Assembly: GCF_003589595.1 (NCBI RefSeq)
Contig: NW_020653900.1
Coordinates: 2,692,013-2,756,012 of the forward strand
Direction of reading: 5' to 3'
DNA: 64,000 nt
From: Hyposmocoma kahamanoa
Lineage: Eukaryota; Arthropoda; Insecta; Lepidoptera; Cosmopterigidae
The translations under genes were made by a program, and so were the position numbers. This document shows, piece after piece, positions 21,402 to 32,934 of this stretch. Within the stretch, counting starts at the first letter, position 1. The number at the start of each line of letters is the position of its first letter. Under the pieces are notes generated by a model. That model was not told where the DNA came from. It worked only from the letters and a program-made list of their open reading frames with translations, and did not search any database.

Positions 21402-21612
21402 CTGAACTTTGACAAGATATGCACGTCAATAGATGGCATTGTGTGTTACAAATTAATTTATAAATTAACGCTTCCTAATATGGGTAGATGGCGCTAATCC
21501 TAAACAAAATAAAACAATAGCTGGCACTGTCCATAAAAATCCGTGCAATAGCGCCATCTAGTTGATTTGTTTGTTATCACTGGAAATTAGATTAGATTTG
21601 ATAAATTGCAGC
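21402..21612 (+). repeat. Family L repeat, copy 1
   Basis: Its reverse complement recurs at 60432-60645. Shared blocks include AATTTATAAATTAACGCTTCC, ATAGCGCCATCTAGTTGATT (with one change) and AACAAATC. It contains several copies of the GATGGCGC/GCGCCATC type motif. No coding frame. Confidence 0.75.
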
Positions 21613-21854
21613 TCGTCATGAAAAAAACAAATTAGTTACAAAACCAGCTATTTGGTACTCGTCGCCACATCTGGTGTAGCAGTAGATAGTAAATACACGA
21701 CTATACTGTCTTGTATCGCGATAAGAAGTCTTCTTGAGTTATTGGTCCGTGGTGAGAGAGTAGAAAAATGTGTTGAGTATCTAATTTATGGATTCTGTAA
21801 CAATACACACTGTTATCTCACGTAAAAAATTACGAATCTGAATTCTCACTTGGT

Positions 21855-22600
21855 TCACTTTTAGAAAGAAAGAAAGAAAATGTTTATTACACAAGCACAG
21901 ACACGCATATAAACAAAACAACAGAGGAACAATAACAATAATATTCCAAAATTAATCTTTTAGGCCCTCGGAGAAGCGAGAGTCTAAAATAAATAATGAT
22001 GTAATAATAATAATTTGTCCGCAAATGGGTTAATTCCAGTCAGCATTTCTAACAGCTTGAGGCGGTTGGATTTCTGTGGCGTGTTGCTTCCAGCACAAAT
22101 GAAGAAGGCGGCTACTGCTCGATACGGCACGCATTGTTCGCTGGTTCTTGAACCTGAGTGCCTACCCCCGGCCGACTGTGCCATAGCCGGGAAATACCGC
22201 TTCTCCCATTTAAAAATTCAAAATTAATCGTTTAGGCCTTGAGAGAGGCGAGAGTCTAAAATAAATATAATAATAATAATAATATAATTCGAACCAGCTG
22301 ACAAGCTGAGAACAATAAAGTAAATAAAAAAATAAGAAAATTTAAATTAAAACAATTGATAATGCAGTACCTAATTCACCGTCATGCGTGTCGCGACTGG
22401 TGCAATCGGGACTTGCTCAACTTTAGCCACAAAGGGCTTTTTTTAAACATTTTAATTTTAATTTTCAGCAAGCCCGGGCTCATTGCCACTGACACCAATA
22501 CAGAACTCAACAATAAATAAATAAACAGATAAGAAAACCCACATAATAGGTAGTGCATACAACTACATACACATATGAAACACACGTATTATTTGTCTGT
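21855..22600. repeat. Repeat-rich segment with a duplicated border motif
   Basis: An (AAAG)n run at 21865-21880 leads into a segment bounded by two related borders, GCGAGAGTCTAAAATAAATA at about 21975 and 22246, each followed by (TAA)n. The part between them, 22015-22227, is GC-richer and has frames on both strands of 60-70 codons. I do not recognise either product. It looks like a transposable-element 3' region. Confidence 0.4.
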
Positions 22601-23964
22601 TTTATAATACATAAGTGTATTCTCGCTTAGTCATTACATTTATTTAATAAATTAGCGCAGTTTCTTCTATTACAAAATGTTTTAAATCCCCGACCTTAAC
22701 TATATTTCAGCAGTATCGACAATGTCCAGTCACACGTTATAAGAAATATTATCTACTGACCAATTTTCTAATTAATTGGCCAAATGTTCCTTGTTTGTTA
22801 GTTAAAAAAGTTAAAAAAAACATTTGCTGTGTTATTTTATTTTTAATTATTTACAGATAAATGTATTATAATAAACCGCTATTATATATATATATTTTAA
22901 CCTTAATCACACCCCGGACACTCCATACAACGGTCGAAAATTATTTACCTACTACTACTACATACAGCAAGGCGCTATTTGCACACGCGCAAATGTGTGC
23001 GTGAAGTGGCAGGGTTACTTATCACTTTCTCGCACTATTACGTTACGTGGTCAGAGCGCAAAACATAGTGAACAATATAACGCGAATCTGTTATCTATGT
23101 CTGTTAATAGAATCCTAATAATTATACATGTCTATTAGGTATTTATATCGATATATTATTATATTTTTCATTAATTCACTAACTAGAGTAATATTTATGA
23201 TTTATTTCAAAAATATATTAAAAGCACTTAAAATGTTATATTTCGGACATGTACTTTTAAATAAGGTAACCAAGGTATTTGAAATTGCTTGTCCAAGTTT
23301 ATCATCACCTAGTTAATAATTAGGTATATTCACTACCTACGTAATATTTATCGGCAATACGAATAGAAAATTCGCGAAGTCATGGCGTCTCAGTATATTG
23401 ATATGATAAATCTGTATTTTTTTATGCATACATATATTACTCAGCATACATATATTATTTACTAATAAATGAAGAAAACAATAAGTGAATGAGTCTCCGA
23501 TATAAGATTTTTTAACTTACTTAATTTCATCTTTCGGAAAATGATGATAAACAGCTGTTTACAGCACAATTCACGACCATTATAAATAGTAACGTAAAAT
23601 TATGTTTTATATCGCTCGCCGCCGGCGCGCGGCGTCGTGCAAGTTTCTCATATACTGGTCGTAGTATAGTCGTAATCGTTGAACGGATATACATTAAAAG
23701 ATTCCACAATTTCGTAACTGTTGCTTTAGCTAGCAGTATTTATTGAATTTCTTGTGCATTAACTGCCAGTTAATGTTTAATTGATTACTAACTTACCCAC
23801 ATTATCTGTTTTTAAGTATTTCTAGTAAAGTGTTATATTGTTAGGCTTTCCGATAATTATGTATCTACTCAGCTGCACATCGCAGCTCCCGTAACAAAGT
23901 GACCAAATTGAGGACGTACTTTAAACGCCAACTTTTTTTTATGATATTATTGTAAGTTTTTTAT
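22601..23964. other. AT-rich stretch with one small GC block
   Basis: No gene recognised. TTGCACACGCGCAAATGTGTG near 22978 is partly palindromic. A GC block (CTCGCCGCCGGCGCGCGGCG) lies at about 23613-23637 on an otherwise AT-rich background, similar in style to the island at 17950-18180. Confidence 0.3.
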
Positions 23965-24255
23965 TAAAAAAAAACTACCTAAATAGTTCGTAGGATTACA
24001 TCTATTTGCCAAGTTTTATTGTAATCGGTTACTGGAAAGTGCGCGGAACCATAATATTATTCGTGTGCCACCCTTAGAATAGGAATATTGTTTTCAAATT
24101 TAAATGGGATCAATTCTGATGTACCCTCTTTCCAACAAAAAAGAAACATCAAAATCGGTTTACAAAGATAACCGGAATTATCGCGTAACATACAAGCAAA
24201 AAATGCAGTCGAATTGAGAACATTCTCCTTTTTCTGAAGTCGCTTAAAAAAGAGT
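23965..24255 (+). repeat. Family C repeat
   Basis: Matches the 165-540 copy over TTTGCCAAGTTTTATTG, ATCGGTTACTGGAAAGTGCG, AAATTTAAATGGGA and CATCAAAATCGGTTTACAAA. The right end is CTTTTTCTGAAGTCGCTTAAAA. Confidence 0.85.
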
Positions 24256-24423
24256 TAAATGTTTTTTATACATGAAAATACTATTCAAATCATATTCAAA
24301 TATAAAATTACTTATTTAGTAGTATGTACTTTAGTACCATTTAACGGAATATTGTAGAAAAAAAAACAGAATTTAAGGTTTCACACTATTGCGGTGATAA
24401 TCTCAATTTAACTGAAGCTTATC

Positions 24424-24925
24424 GAGTTCTTAGGTTTTCGCGATTGTTACACATAGGAAATGAAACTATTTTTCCGGATTTAAATCGCGTATATTTGTTT
24501 TATCAATCAAACCGACGTTTCGGGCCCTTTACAGGTCCCATGGTCACGGTTGACTGAGGTGGTACAGTCTTCAACCAGTTATGTCTAATATTAATGCAAA
24601 CCACCCTATTTTTTCACTATAGTTACAATAGTTAGTAATTAAATACCTTATTTTTAATTTTACAAAGAAAACATTCCAATTTATGCTATATTAAGTTTTA
24701 CAAATTATTTTATTGAATGAATTTTTATTAAGTTTAATTTATTATTAATTATTAATAGAAATTAGAATAAACTAAAACATATTAATTAGTAATTGGTTGA
24801 AGACTGTACCACCTCAGTCAACCGTGACCATGGGACCTGTAAAGGGCCCGAAACGTCGGTTTGTTTGAAAAAACAAATATACGCGATTTAAATCCGGAAA
24901 AATAGTTTCATTTCCTATGCTTAAC
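24424..24925. repeat. Family P repeat, head-to-head inverted pair
   Basis: 24424-24785 is the reverse complement of the 3250-3620 unit. It is followed at once by 24790-24925, a forward copy of only the structured right part. The two copies of GGGCCCGAAACGTCGG (one inverted, near 24510-24530, and one forward, near 24846) face each other, giving a large imperfect inverted repeat with arms of about 130 bp. Confidence 0.85.
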
Positions 24926-25326
24926 TGAAGCTTGTTACGTTACTCTTGGTCAGCATATTATGGTTTTATTTGTGTGAGAGCACAAGATACTTAAAGAATC
25001 ACGGAAGTTGAAAAGGGAAACAATTTTTGTCGTTAAGTTATGTAACTGAAACCGGAATAAAGGTATATTTACCGCATAATTAAATATTGCGGTATTCTTG
25101 GTCTCGGTCACGTACACCCTGTGCAATTTCCCGTTAAATACGAGGTGTCACACCTTATCAGTTATAGTTATTTCTAACCGTGAACAAATACAATGTACAA
25201 TAGTTTATTACGATTCGGCTTTTAACTTTTTATTAACTATATTTAATTTTATTAAATAAAGTTGGGAATTTAAAGTTAAAAGCTAAAGGTCGAAGGGTTT
25301 CCTGTAAATAAAAAAATAGTTCGCCT
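24926..25326. other. Non-coding stretch, nothing recognised
   Basis: No gene or shared repeat noticed. Confidence 0.3.
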
Positions 25327-25436
25327 ATATGAAACTAAATTTCGCACATAAATTTCGAAAAGTCAGAGGCGCAAGCCCGGATTCGAACCCACGATCCTCT
25401 ACTTGAGAGGCGATAGGTCAAACCGTTAGGCTATTT
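25327..25436 (-). mobile_element. S2 tRNA-derived SINE, minus orientation
   Basis: On the minus strand the head reads ATAGCCTAACGGTTTGACC (box A-like), then GTGGGTTCGAATCCGGGC (box B GGTTCGAATCC), followed by a body with AATTTATGTGCGAAATTTAG. A second copy is at 27010-27152. This is a tRNA-like SINE head, not a tRNA gene, because the acceptor stem and the body sequence do not fold as a tRNA. Confidence 0.7.
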
Positions 25437-25795
25437 AAATATTACTAGTATTGCGTAACCTGCGATGCCTAGTTTCGACAACCACTACCCCGTATATTTC
25501 GTGGTTGTCGTAGACGGCAAAACTGGAAAATTTTGTGGAAAGTCCATAAAAACATTAACCTACCTTTTTGAATACTCCATAGTCGGGTAAAAATAACAAT
25601 AGAATAATAGTTTCGTATTTCAATAGCGACATGACAAAAGATTTTTGTGTCTGTCAGTCTACGTTTTTTTGTCAATGTGTTTTAAATAACTAGGTACGGG
25701 AGAAAATCTTGTAATTATATACCATCATCAACAACCCATTATATGTCTTACAAGATTTATTTTTACGAATTATTGTCTTAAAAGAAGGTTTAGGC

Positions 25796-26065
25796 CAGAG
25801 GTGGGCAAACTGTTTTCAATGGGGGTCAGAAAACTAAAAGACGGGACCTGAATTTAAAAAAAAAAAATTATTTATTTGAAATATGTTTAATTTATTATTT
25901 TGTAGTGTTATGATATTTTGTGTCGATATCGTCGAGGCTGTCAAAATATATTTCCTCTGAAACCCTCGGATCGTACTCTCCTACTTTCGAAGGGACGTTG
26001 GCGGGCCGGATTAAAGCCCTTCGCGGGCCGGAGTTGACCAGCAATCCGTAGTTTGCCCAACATTG
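25796..26065. mobile_element. Non-autonomous hAT element (MITE), 270 bp
   Basis: Left end CAGAGGTGGGCAAAC, right end GTTTGCCCAACATTG, whose reverse complement CAATGTTGGGCAAAC matches at 11-12 of 15 positions. The flanking 8 bp are GTTTAGGC (25788-25795) and GTCTAGGC (26066-26073), one mismatch. The right part has GCGGGCCGGAGTTGACCA, typical of CAGAGGTGGGCAAAC-ended animal hAT MITEs. The minus frame 25895-26086 inside it is not a gene. Confidence 0.85.
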
Positions 26066-26073
26066 GTCTAGGC

Positions 26074-26890
26074 TACAGTCCACCATGCTAACCTAATGTG
26101 GGTTGGTTACTTAACACGTTTTCCAGGTTGGAATCTTCTTCGACTTACACTTACACTTATTAACGCTGAATTGGGCTGGAACCGGTCAGAATAATCTTTA
26201 TGTCCATATAATAAGAGCGAAAAAAACGGTGAGCGTTTCACTTCCGCTCGGACTGCCGCGTTGACTGGTATTATTAAAAACGGTCGATTTTTCAGAAGTA
26301 CGTTTTTTTTCTAAAAGTATAGCTGTAAAAATATGACAATATGACAATTGTATTTTTTTTTGCTACATTTCCTCTTTTGTTGTTAATGTTATTCTTCGTA
26401 GATAAATTGCTGAAAATAAATGGGCTCACAGTGTTGTCAATTTGTGTTTTTTTTTCAAAAATGTGAATATTAACCTTAGGTTTTTTTTTCAAGTTACAAC
26501 ACTAGCGCCGACGCGAAACGCACGTCATGTTCGCTCTTAGTACATTAACAGAGCTTTTTCTGATTGGCACAAGTCGATTCCATGTCGACGAGATGGCTCC
26601 CTAAGTCGACGGTTCAGGGTCAAGATGCTTATGCCACTTGTTATAAGAATGGAGTGGTCCAAACTCCAAAGGTCAGACGTGATATGCCGTTGACTGTACC
26701 TGTCCAGACGAGTTCTGTATCATTATTTCAACAACCGCCGCTAGTATCCGTTAAGACTTCTAAGAACATTCCAAGGACATACAATGATGTTGAAACCACT
26801 ACTTTCCTGCTACACCAGTATTTATGGATTACGTGTTCCCTCTCGCTCTTGCAATGTAAGAATGACAAACACAGATATATCTTTAGATCA
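26074..26890. other. Stretch with an unassigned 118-codon + frame
   Basis: 26564-26920 encodes MAQVDSMSTRWLPKSTVQGQ and continues without a recognised domain. Its 3' end runs into the LINE/SINE-like segment that follows, so it may be part of a transposable element. There is no clear splice or promoter context. The rest of the stretch shows nothing. Confidence 0.3.
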
Positions 26891-27152
26891 TCCTACGTCA
26901 TTCAAGCGTCATCTGAATGATCAAGGACTGGAATTCCCTGCCTGCGTCTGAATTTCCAAGCACATAAACCAATATCCACCCATTTGTACGTCCAGTCTTC
27001 GAAGTGTGGGTTTCATCACGATATTTTCCTTCGCCAAAAAGCTCATGATGAATTTCAAATTAAATTTAGCACATAAATTTCGTAAAGGATTCGAATCCAC
27101 GGCCTCTGCTTGAGACGCTACTGTACGTCAAACCACTAGGCTACCACGGTTT
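26891..27152. mobile_element. Retroelement 3' segment plus S2 SINE (minus)
   Basis: At 26891-26941 a + frame reads HPTSFKRHLNDQGLEFPACV and then a stop, in the style of a LINE-encoded C-terminus. Then follow CCACCCATTTGTACGTCCAG and a minus-strand S2 SINE body and head (GAATCCACGG, then GAGACGCTACTGTACGTCAA and ACCACTAGGCTACCACGG). The junction between the two elements is not clear. Confidence 0.45.
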
Positions 27153-27949
27153 ACAAGCTTCCGAGCACATACATACAACATCACGTACGTTTCTCAGATC
27201 CCAAAGTAAGTAACTAAAACACTTGTGTTATGAAAATCGGAAACAACGACGATACCAAAAACACTCAGACCCGAGACAATATAGAAATATAGTTTTCTAC
27301 TTTGACCCGGCCGGGGATAGCACTATGAAAAACGGTGTACATGCTACTCGACATACATAGATCGTTATACAACCCGATAAGTTGCGAATGAATAAGCATC
27401 CTGTGGCTTTTATTCCAGAGTAGAGTCAAAACGTGCTTCTCGTTTTACAATTCAATTCTGTCACCCAATGCCGTCTCGCGCGGCTGCCTTTTAAATGGAA
27501 GCCGTGTTCATTTTCAATTCAAAGACATTGAAGGATACTTACCTACCTTTTTTTATAGAATTCGATTTACGATGAACACCAGCTAAGGAAGGCCTATTTT
27601 GAAGTTCAAGGTGAACAACATAATAGCTTTCTATTATTCTACAAGCGGAGAGCAGAGGAAAACATGTGGTTGTATACCTGTTTTGAAATTCATATATTTC
27701 ATTGAATATTCTACTATTAGGTACAATGCTTTATAAAAAACTTTTGAATATAAAGAATGGCCAGCCGGGGAGGGCTGACAATGAGATGCTATGACGCGAT
27801 TGTTCCAATTGAATATGATATAAAGTGATGAAAATTTCGCGGTTATCCTTATTTAACTGCAAAATTTTAATGAAACAGATAATTTTTGTGAAACAAAATA
27901 GCCAATTCCCAATTTATTACCTTATAGTATAACGTAATTATAACGTTTT
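27153..27949. other. Non-coding stretch, nothing recognised
   Basis: No gene or shared repeat noticed. Confidence 0.3.
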
Positions 27950-28345
27950 TATAAAAAAAAACCGATTTCAAAAGTTTGTGGAATTATAATAATAATAATA
28001 ATAATAACGCACACACTCAACATAGCCCTGCACTAGGGAAACCCTGTGTCGCGGGTGCCATGGATACACACATAGACAACCACAAATTACACCCAAACTC
28101 ACGAGAGAAATAAATGTAGGTCATACAAATATTTCTCCCGGCCCGGGAATCGAACCTGGGACCTCTGGGTGGCAGTCCGGCATGGAAACCGTTCTGCCAC
28201 AGAGGCAGTTTTAATTACATCTATTTGCCAAGTTTTATTGACACCGGTTACCCGAAAGGGGGTAAAATCCAATAAACCGGACTCATCCCCTAAATTGCCA
28301 CCCTTAAAAAAGGGTGACTATATTTTCTTCAAATTCCCCTCTCCT
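27950..28345 (+). repeat. Family C repeat split by a SINE
   Basis: AAACCGATTTCAAAAGTTTG and TGGAATTA at 27960-27987 continue after the SINE with AATTACATCTATTTGCCAAG and TTTTATTGACACCGGTTACC from 28211. The AATTA of the target is present on both sides, as expected for a target duplication. Confidence 0.85.
27985..28209 (-). mobile_element. Family B tRNA-derived SINE, minus orientation
   Basis: In reverse it starts with a (TAA)n tail, then CGCACACACTCAACATAGCC, ACCCAAACTCACGAGAGAAA, GGCCCGGGAATCGAACCTGG (the reverse of a box B in CCAGGTTCGATTCCCGGG) and ends GTTCTGCCACAGAGGCAG. It is inserted into a family C element with an AATTA duplication. Confidence 0.9.
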
Positions 28346-28351
28346 TCTTTT

Positions 28352-28440
28352 ATAACCGACTTCAAAAAAAACGGGGAGGTCCTCAATTCGACAGTTTTTT
28401 TATGTATGTCACGTGATAACCGAAGAGTAAAGTCAGTTTT
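28352..28440 (-). repeat. Family C right-end fragment, inverted
   Basis: AACCGACTTCAAAAAAAACG, GAGGTCCTCAATTCGACAGT and ACGTGATAACCGAAG are the family C end in reverse. It sits head-to-head with the copy just upstream. Confidence 0.7.
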
Positions 28441-29059
28441 GTCCTAGAGCCACGCGGTGTTTTAATCCACCATTAAAAAATATATATTAAGAATAAAAAT
28501 AAACGATACAAAAATCGTAATTTTTTTTTATCAAAATCGTTAGGGACACTAGGTGTCCGGTTTAATGGATTTCACCCACTTTAACTCAAGACGGATTAAT
28601 TAATAAGGAACGGATGGATTTAATTTCTACTGTATATGCTAGACAAATAGTAACAAAATATGTAGGTAATCCCTTACTGTTGAATTACGATAAAAACAAA
28701 CGAGATTGTCTATTCCTTAATTACCGATTTAATTTTTATCTTGCTTTATCTCTACGTGACTCTACACACGAGATTTGTTTAAACCGCGGTCCGTCACTGG
28801 CAAAATTAAATTTTCTATTGTGATAATAAAAATATATCAATTTTCAACTTTAAAAAACCTTGTATAATGCTGAAGAAGATTTTCTTCAATGTTTTCTATT
28901 GTATGTTTAAAATTCACGTGATTCAGGGCTATAATATTTATGTAATATAAAAATACTTCGCAGTCTCATTATCATATTATATAATAGCAGCGGTTACGTA
29001 CTGTTTGTCATTGTATAACTAGAATTTCAAGCTTTTTCTACATGTGATATTCAAACTGA
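28441..29059. other. Non-coding stretch, nothing recognised
   Basis: The frame 28614-28823 (69 codons) has no recognised features. No repeat noticed. Confidence 0.3.
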
Positions 29060-29200
29060 AATTCAATTCAAATAAACCTTTATTTCATAGGTAAGCAAAT
29101 TACACTTGGAATCGCCATAGTGATTCAACTCTGCTGCTCATTCCTAAGGTCTCCTGAAAAGAATGAGTGAGAAACTCTAGTGGTTGCTCTTTGTAAATAA
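29060..29200 (+). repeat. Family M fragment
   Basis: CAAATTACACTTGGAATCGCC, then ATTCAACTCTGCTGCTCATTCC and AATGAGTGAGAAACTCTAG resemble 994-1085. Confidence 0.5.
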
Positions 29201-29228
29201 TTTATTTTTATATAATATGGTAAGGCAC

Positions 29229-29572
29229 ACGCCGGTCTATAACAGTTGCAGTGCCACTCAAGTTTTAGAATTTTCGAGTAGGTAAAAAAAAAGGCGTGCG
29301 TACCTTTAAAAAGGTTGTTTGATATATTACTAATTTAATCAAATATTTTTTTTATGATACCAAGGGAAGTGATGAAGTCGTGCACCTGATGTTAAGTGTA
29401 TAACACCTACAGTGCCACTTGGAGCTTTAAATTGCAAAGACCTGAAGGGCACTACCACTGCGCCCGTCACCCTGAGCATAACTTGACAAGTCCCATGTGC
29501 CTGTAATTACACCAGCACCCCGTACTCTTCAACACCGAAACACAGTAATGCTGATTACTGCTTGGCGGCAGA
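29229..29572 (-). repeat. Family A repeats, one fragment and one long copy
   Basis: 29229-29280 is a short piece (GGTCTATAACAGTTGCAGTG). 29348-29572 is a long reverse copy with GTCGTGCACCTGATGTTAAG, CACTGCGCCCGTCACCCTGA, AAGTCCCATGTGCCTGTAAT and GATTACTGCTTGGCGGCAG. Confidence 0.8.
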
Positions 29573-30047
29573 ACGTGACAAATGGTCAAATATTCGTTTT
29601 AAATAGCAAAAGATAGAGCACAAAATTATCTTTTAAAAACAGTTAAAATTAGTTAACGTGGTCGACTTATCGGAACTTAACCTAACGATGTATAGCTGAA
29701 ATATCACTAAACAATTGCAGTATTCTAAAACTGGGTTATGGTTTTTTTTTTTACATCTCAAACTCTCTACTAACTGAAATACATTTGTACACATTTATAT
29801 ATTTATGATATCATAAATCGAGACAACCTCCAAGAGCTAGCTGGGTCACTTTGGTTTTTGTCATCCAAATACGCAGAAGCAGTATAATGATAACCTTTAG
29901 TCTTTAGTAGGTATACAATTTTTGATTCACTGTAGATTTACATCTCGTATCTAAATATATAAAAATTAATCTTATATAAGCGTACACATTGCCCCTTAAA
30001 TAAATATGTGACTTTGTGAAAAGGACTCAAGAACAACCAGGTTATTT
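29573..30047. other. Non-coding stretch, nothing recognised
   Basis: No gene or shared repeat noticed. Confidence 0.3.
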
Positions 30048-30305
30048 TTAACCGACTTCAAAAAAGGAGAAGGTTCTCAATTCGACTCTATTTTTTTTAG
30101 TGTTACGGGACTTCTCCGATATTTGTGAACCGATTTCGATGGTTCTTTTTTGTCAGAAAGAGCGGTAGCTGTTCCATTCAAATTTGAAGAAAATATTCCA
30201 TCTCTAATTAGGGGATGAACCCAATTTATTGGATTTCACCCACTTTCAAAACTTGGCAAATAGACGTAATTCCACAAACTTTGGAGGTCGTTTTTTTTAA
30301 ATAAA
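30048..30305 (-). repeat. Family C repeat, inverted, full
   Basis: Runs from TTTTTAACCGACTTCAAAAA, GGTTCTCAATTCGACTCTAT and AACCGATTTCGATGGTTC to CCACAAACTTTGGAGGTCG. Confidence 0.85.
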
Positions 30306-30504
30306 TTACAATTATTATTCCCCTTTTCTCTCTCATTTGTAACAAACAAAAATTATAATCCGATTGCTGTTAAAAACCATATCACTCGTTGTATAGCGAG
30401 GAATGTACCTAATTAGAAAGCACTGACCGATACGTAATCCATATTTTGTAACGCATTTAAAAAACGGTTAAAAAAAGCTTTTAGAATTTTGTAGAAGATA
30501 AAAA

Positions 30505-30665
30505 AAGCATCTGTCGTGCACCTGAAGTTAAGAGTCCATAACACCTGCATTGCCACTCAGAGCTTTAAATCACAAAGATCTGAGGGGTACTGCCACTGCG
30601 CCCGTCACTCCAGAGACAATTTGATAAGTCTCATGTGCCTGTAATTTCACCAGCACCCTTCAATA
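30505..30665 (-). repeat. Family A repeat, truncated
   Basis: GTCGTGCACCTGAAGTTAAG, AGAGCTTTAAATCACAAAGA and GCCTGTAATTTCACCAGCAC. The remaining half is missing after 30665. Confidence 0.85.
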
Positions 30666-30892
30666 CCTATAATAGTAATAAAATAATAAAAGAAAAGGAA
30701 ATTTTTACTATTTCAATTTGTTCTGGTATTTTAAGTTTTCTTTACACATTCTCTTAAATACAAAATAATTTACGGTTTTTTGGACAGCCCTGATTTGTGT
30801 AATATTGGCCAAATGGTGATAATAATAAACGTACAACATAAAAATAATAAGTAATGATAAACCGTCGAGGACTAATTTAGTAAGTCACTTAT

Positions 30893-31175
30893 TTTTACCC
30901 GATTTCAAAAAAGGAGGTTCTCAATTCGACTGTATTTTTTTTGTGTGTATATTACTCCGGAATTTGTGAACCGATTTTAGTGATTTTTTTTTTGTTGGAA
31001 AGAGTTTACCTCGGTATTGGTCGCGTTTAAATTGAAAGAAAATATTCCACATCTAAAGGTAGTAGGGGATGAATCCGGTTTCGCGCACTTTCCGGTAGCC
31101 GGTTTCATTAAAACTTGGCAAATAGATGTAATTCCACGGACTTTTGAGGTTGTTCTTATAAAAAAGTCAAGTAAA
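30893..31175 (-). repeat. Family C repeat, inverted, full
   Basis: TTTTACCCGATTTCAAAAAA, GGTTCTCAATTCGACTGTA, AGGGGATGAATCCGGTTTCG and GATGTAATTCCACGGACTTT. The two overlapping opposite-strand frames at 30977-31229 fall inside it and are not genes. Confidence 0.85.
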
Positions 31176-31352
31176 GTAAAAAATACCTTGTCTTGTAGCA
31201 GAGTCACAAGATTTATTTTTTCTCATTAATTTCTATAAATAATTGCATAAAACGTTCTTAAACCAACAATGCCATGCAAAGGACATGAAAATAGTAATGA
31301 AGAATTATCGCATTCCATTTTCAAAATACTAAAAAAGAACTTTATACTTTAA

Positions 31353-31577
31353 CTGCCTCCGTGGCCGAACAGTGCATGCCGGTGACTGCCACGTAGAGGT
31401 CCCAGGTTCGATTCCCGGGCCGGGAGAAATATTTGTATGGCCTACAATTATTTCTCTCGTGAGTTTGGGTGTAATTTGTGGTTGTCTATGTGTGTGTCCA
31501 TGGCACCCGCGACACAGGGTTTCCCTAGTGCGGGGCTATGTTGAGTGTGTGCGTTAAAAAATAATAATAATAATAAT
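31353..31577 (+). mobile_element. Family B tRNA-derived SINE, plus orientation
   Basis: The head CTGCCTCCGTGGCCGAACAG is followed by box B in CCCAGGTTCGATTCCCGGG, a body with TGAGTTTGGGTGTAATTTGT and ACCCGCGACACAGGGTTTCC, and a (TAA)n tail. The 61-codon frame at 31372 is inside it and is not a gene. Confidence 0.9.
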
Positions 31578-32510
31578 TTTAGTTCTTAATTATTTGTCCA
31601 GCCATTGTTCCGGGAGGTAACTGAGTGATTATGATTTAATAAATAAATACATATATAGGTACCATTATTTAAACAAGATTATTACGCTAAATAAAAAAAA
31701 CAGGCCAATCCAGATATTTTTTAATTAATTCTACCCTTAATGGTTATTGCAAAGTAATAATGGCTTTGTGTCATTAATCGCTCTTAATTCTATGACCACC
31801 ACACTTTATAAAAGTTATGTCGTTATTTTAATAACATCCATCTTCCATTTAAACTACAGGCAAACTTTTTGGCTCACCGCTCACTTAGGCAAGATTAAAA
31901 ATTTCAACGGCCACCATTACCACAAAAACTAATTAAAAGTACATATTTTTTATATTAACTTGACACAAAAAAATCAGAAGAAAAAAAATTATATGTGTGA
32001 AGTAGTGTAGTTTATATAGATAATTTTGAAAATATAGGTAAGTTTTTCAAATGTGGTAGCACCCGTTGGACTACATCAACCCAATTGCTTTTGAGGCCCT
32101 AGGACTCTTCAGCGTCCACTGGGACCACTTTGGGAAATTATGATTTAAACCATCGAATCATTCCCTTTTCTTACAATCATTGTTTTTATTAGACCGTTTC
32201 TCGTTGTGTTTAATAATTACACCTCAAATACTGCGCAACGCTTTCAAATCTACAGCATTCGCTCAATTATCTCGCTTCTTCTACCATACCCAACATTCAC
32301 TACCGTGTACCATCAGAATAACTAAAACCACAATGAATAACTAAATACATTTTTTTCGACAAGTTCGGGCCACTTTTTAAGGGGTTACCGAGCTTCATTT
32401 ATCTGATTTAAATTATGTACCTCGTCGATTTTTCAAATTGACAAACGGTAGTACGTCGACCAATGGTAAAAAATAACCGTATCGAGCCATTTTCTGTCTT
32501 ATTGTAAATT
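31578..32510. other. Non-coding stretch, nothing recognised
   Basis: AT-rich. No gene or shared repeat noticed. Confidence 0.3.
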
Positions 32511-32731
32511 TTATTATTATTTTTATTTCAAACGCACACACTCATAGCCCCGCACTAGGAAAACCGTGTATCGCGGGTGCCATAGACACGCACACAGGCA
32601 ACCACAAATTACACCCAAACGAGAGAAATAAATGTAGGCCATACAAATATTTCTGCCGGCCCGGGAATAGAACCCAGTATTTCTGCCCGGCAGTCCAGCA
32701 TGATAACCGTTCCGCGGCCACGGAGACAGTT
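32511..32731 (-). mobile_element. Family B tRNA-derived SINE, minus orientation
   Basis: A tail (TTATTATTATTTTTATT) is followed by AACGCACACACTCATAGCCC, ACCACAAATTACACCCAAAC, GCCCGGGAATAGAACCC and GTTCCGCGGCCACGGAGACA. The box B is mutated relative to the other copies. Confidence 0.85.
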
Positions 32732-32934
32732 ATAAAATAAATTTAAAAAACCGACTCAAAAGTTTGCTAATCCGCTTTAGGTGTATGTAAACTAACTAAA
32801 CTTGCCTAAACTACCTTACAGTGTCCTCAACGACAACTGAAAAGCACAAGGTAGCAGCTGTACAGTGTTAAGTCCCTCTAATCTGTCATTTTCATCATCA
32901 GATCACCTGTAGGTCACCATAACATTTTATTTTC

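Noticed and set aside
25371..25436. tRNA gene on the minus strand
   Set aside because: Box A-like and box B-like motifs are present, but the sequence continues into a repeated SINE body and recurs at 27.1 kb. The acceptor stem does not pair.
25476..25510. 10-bp inverted repeat CGACAACCAC / GTGGTTGTCG
   Set aside because: It is short, with a 15-nt loop, and no second copy or context was seen. Expected by chance in 64 kb.
26564..26920. 118-codon + frame as a host gene
   Set aside because: No recognised domain, no splice or promoter context, and it runs into retroelement-like sequence. Kept only as an unassigned frame.
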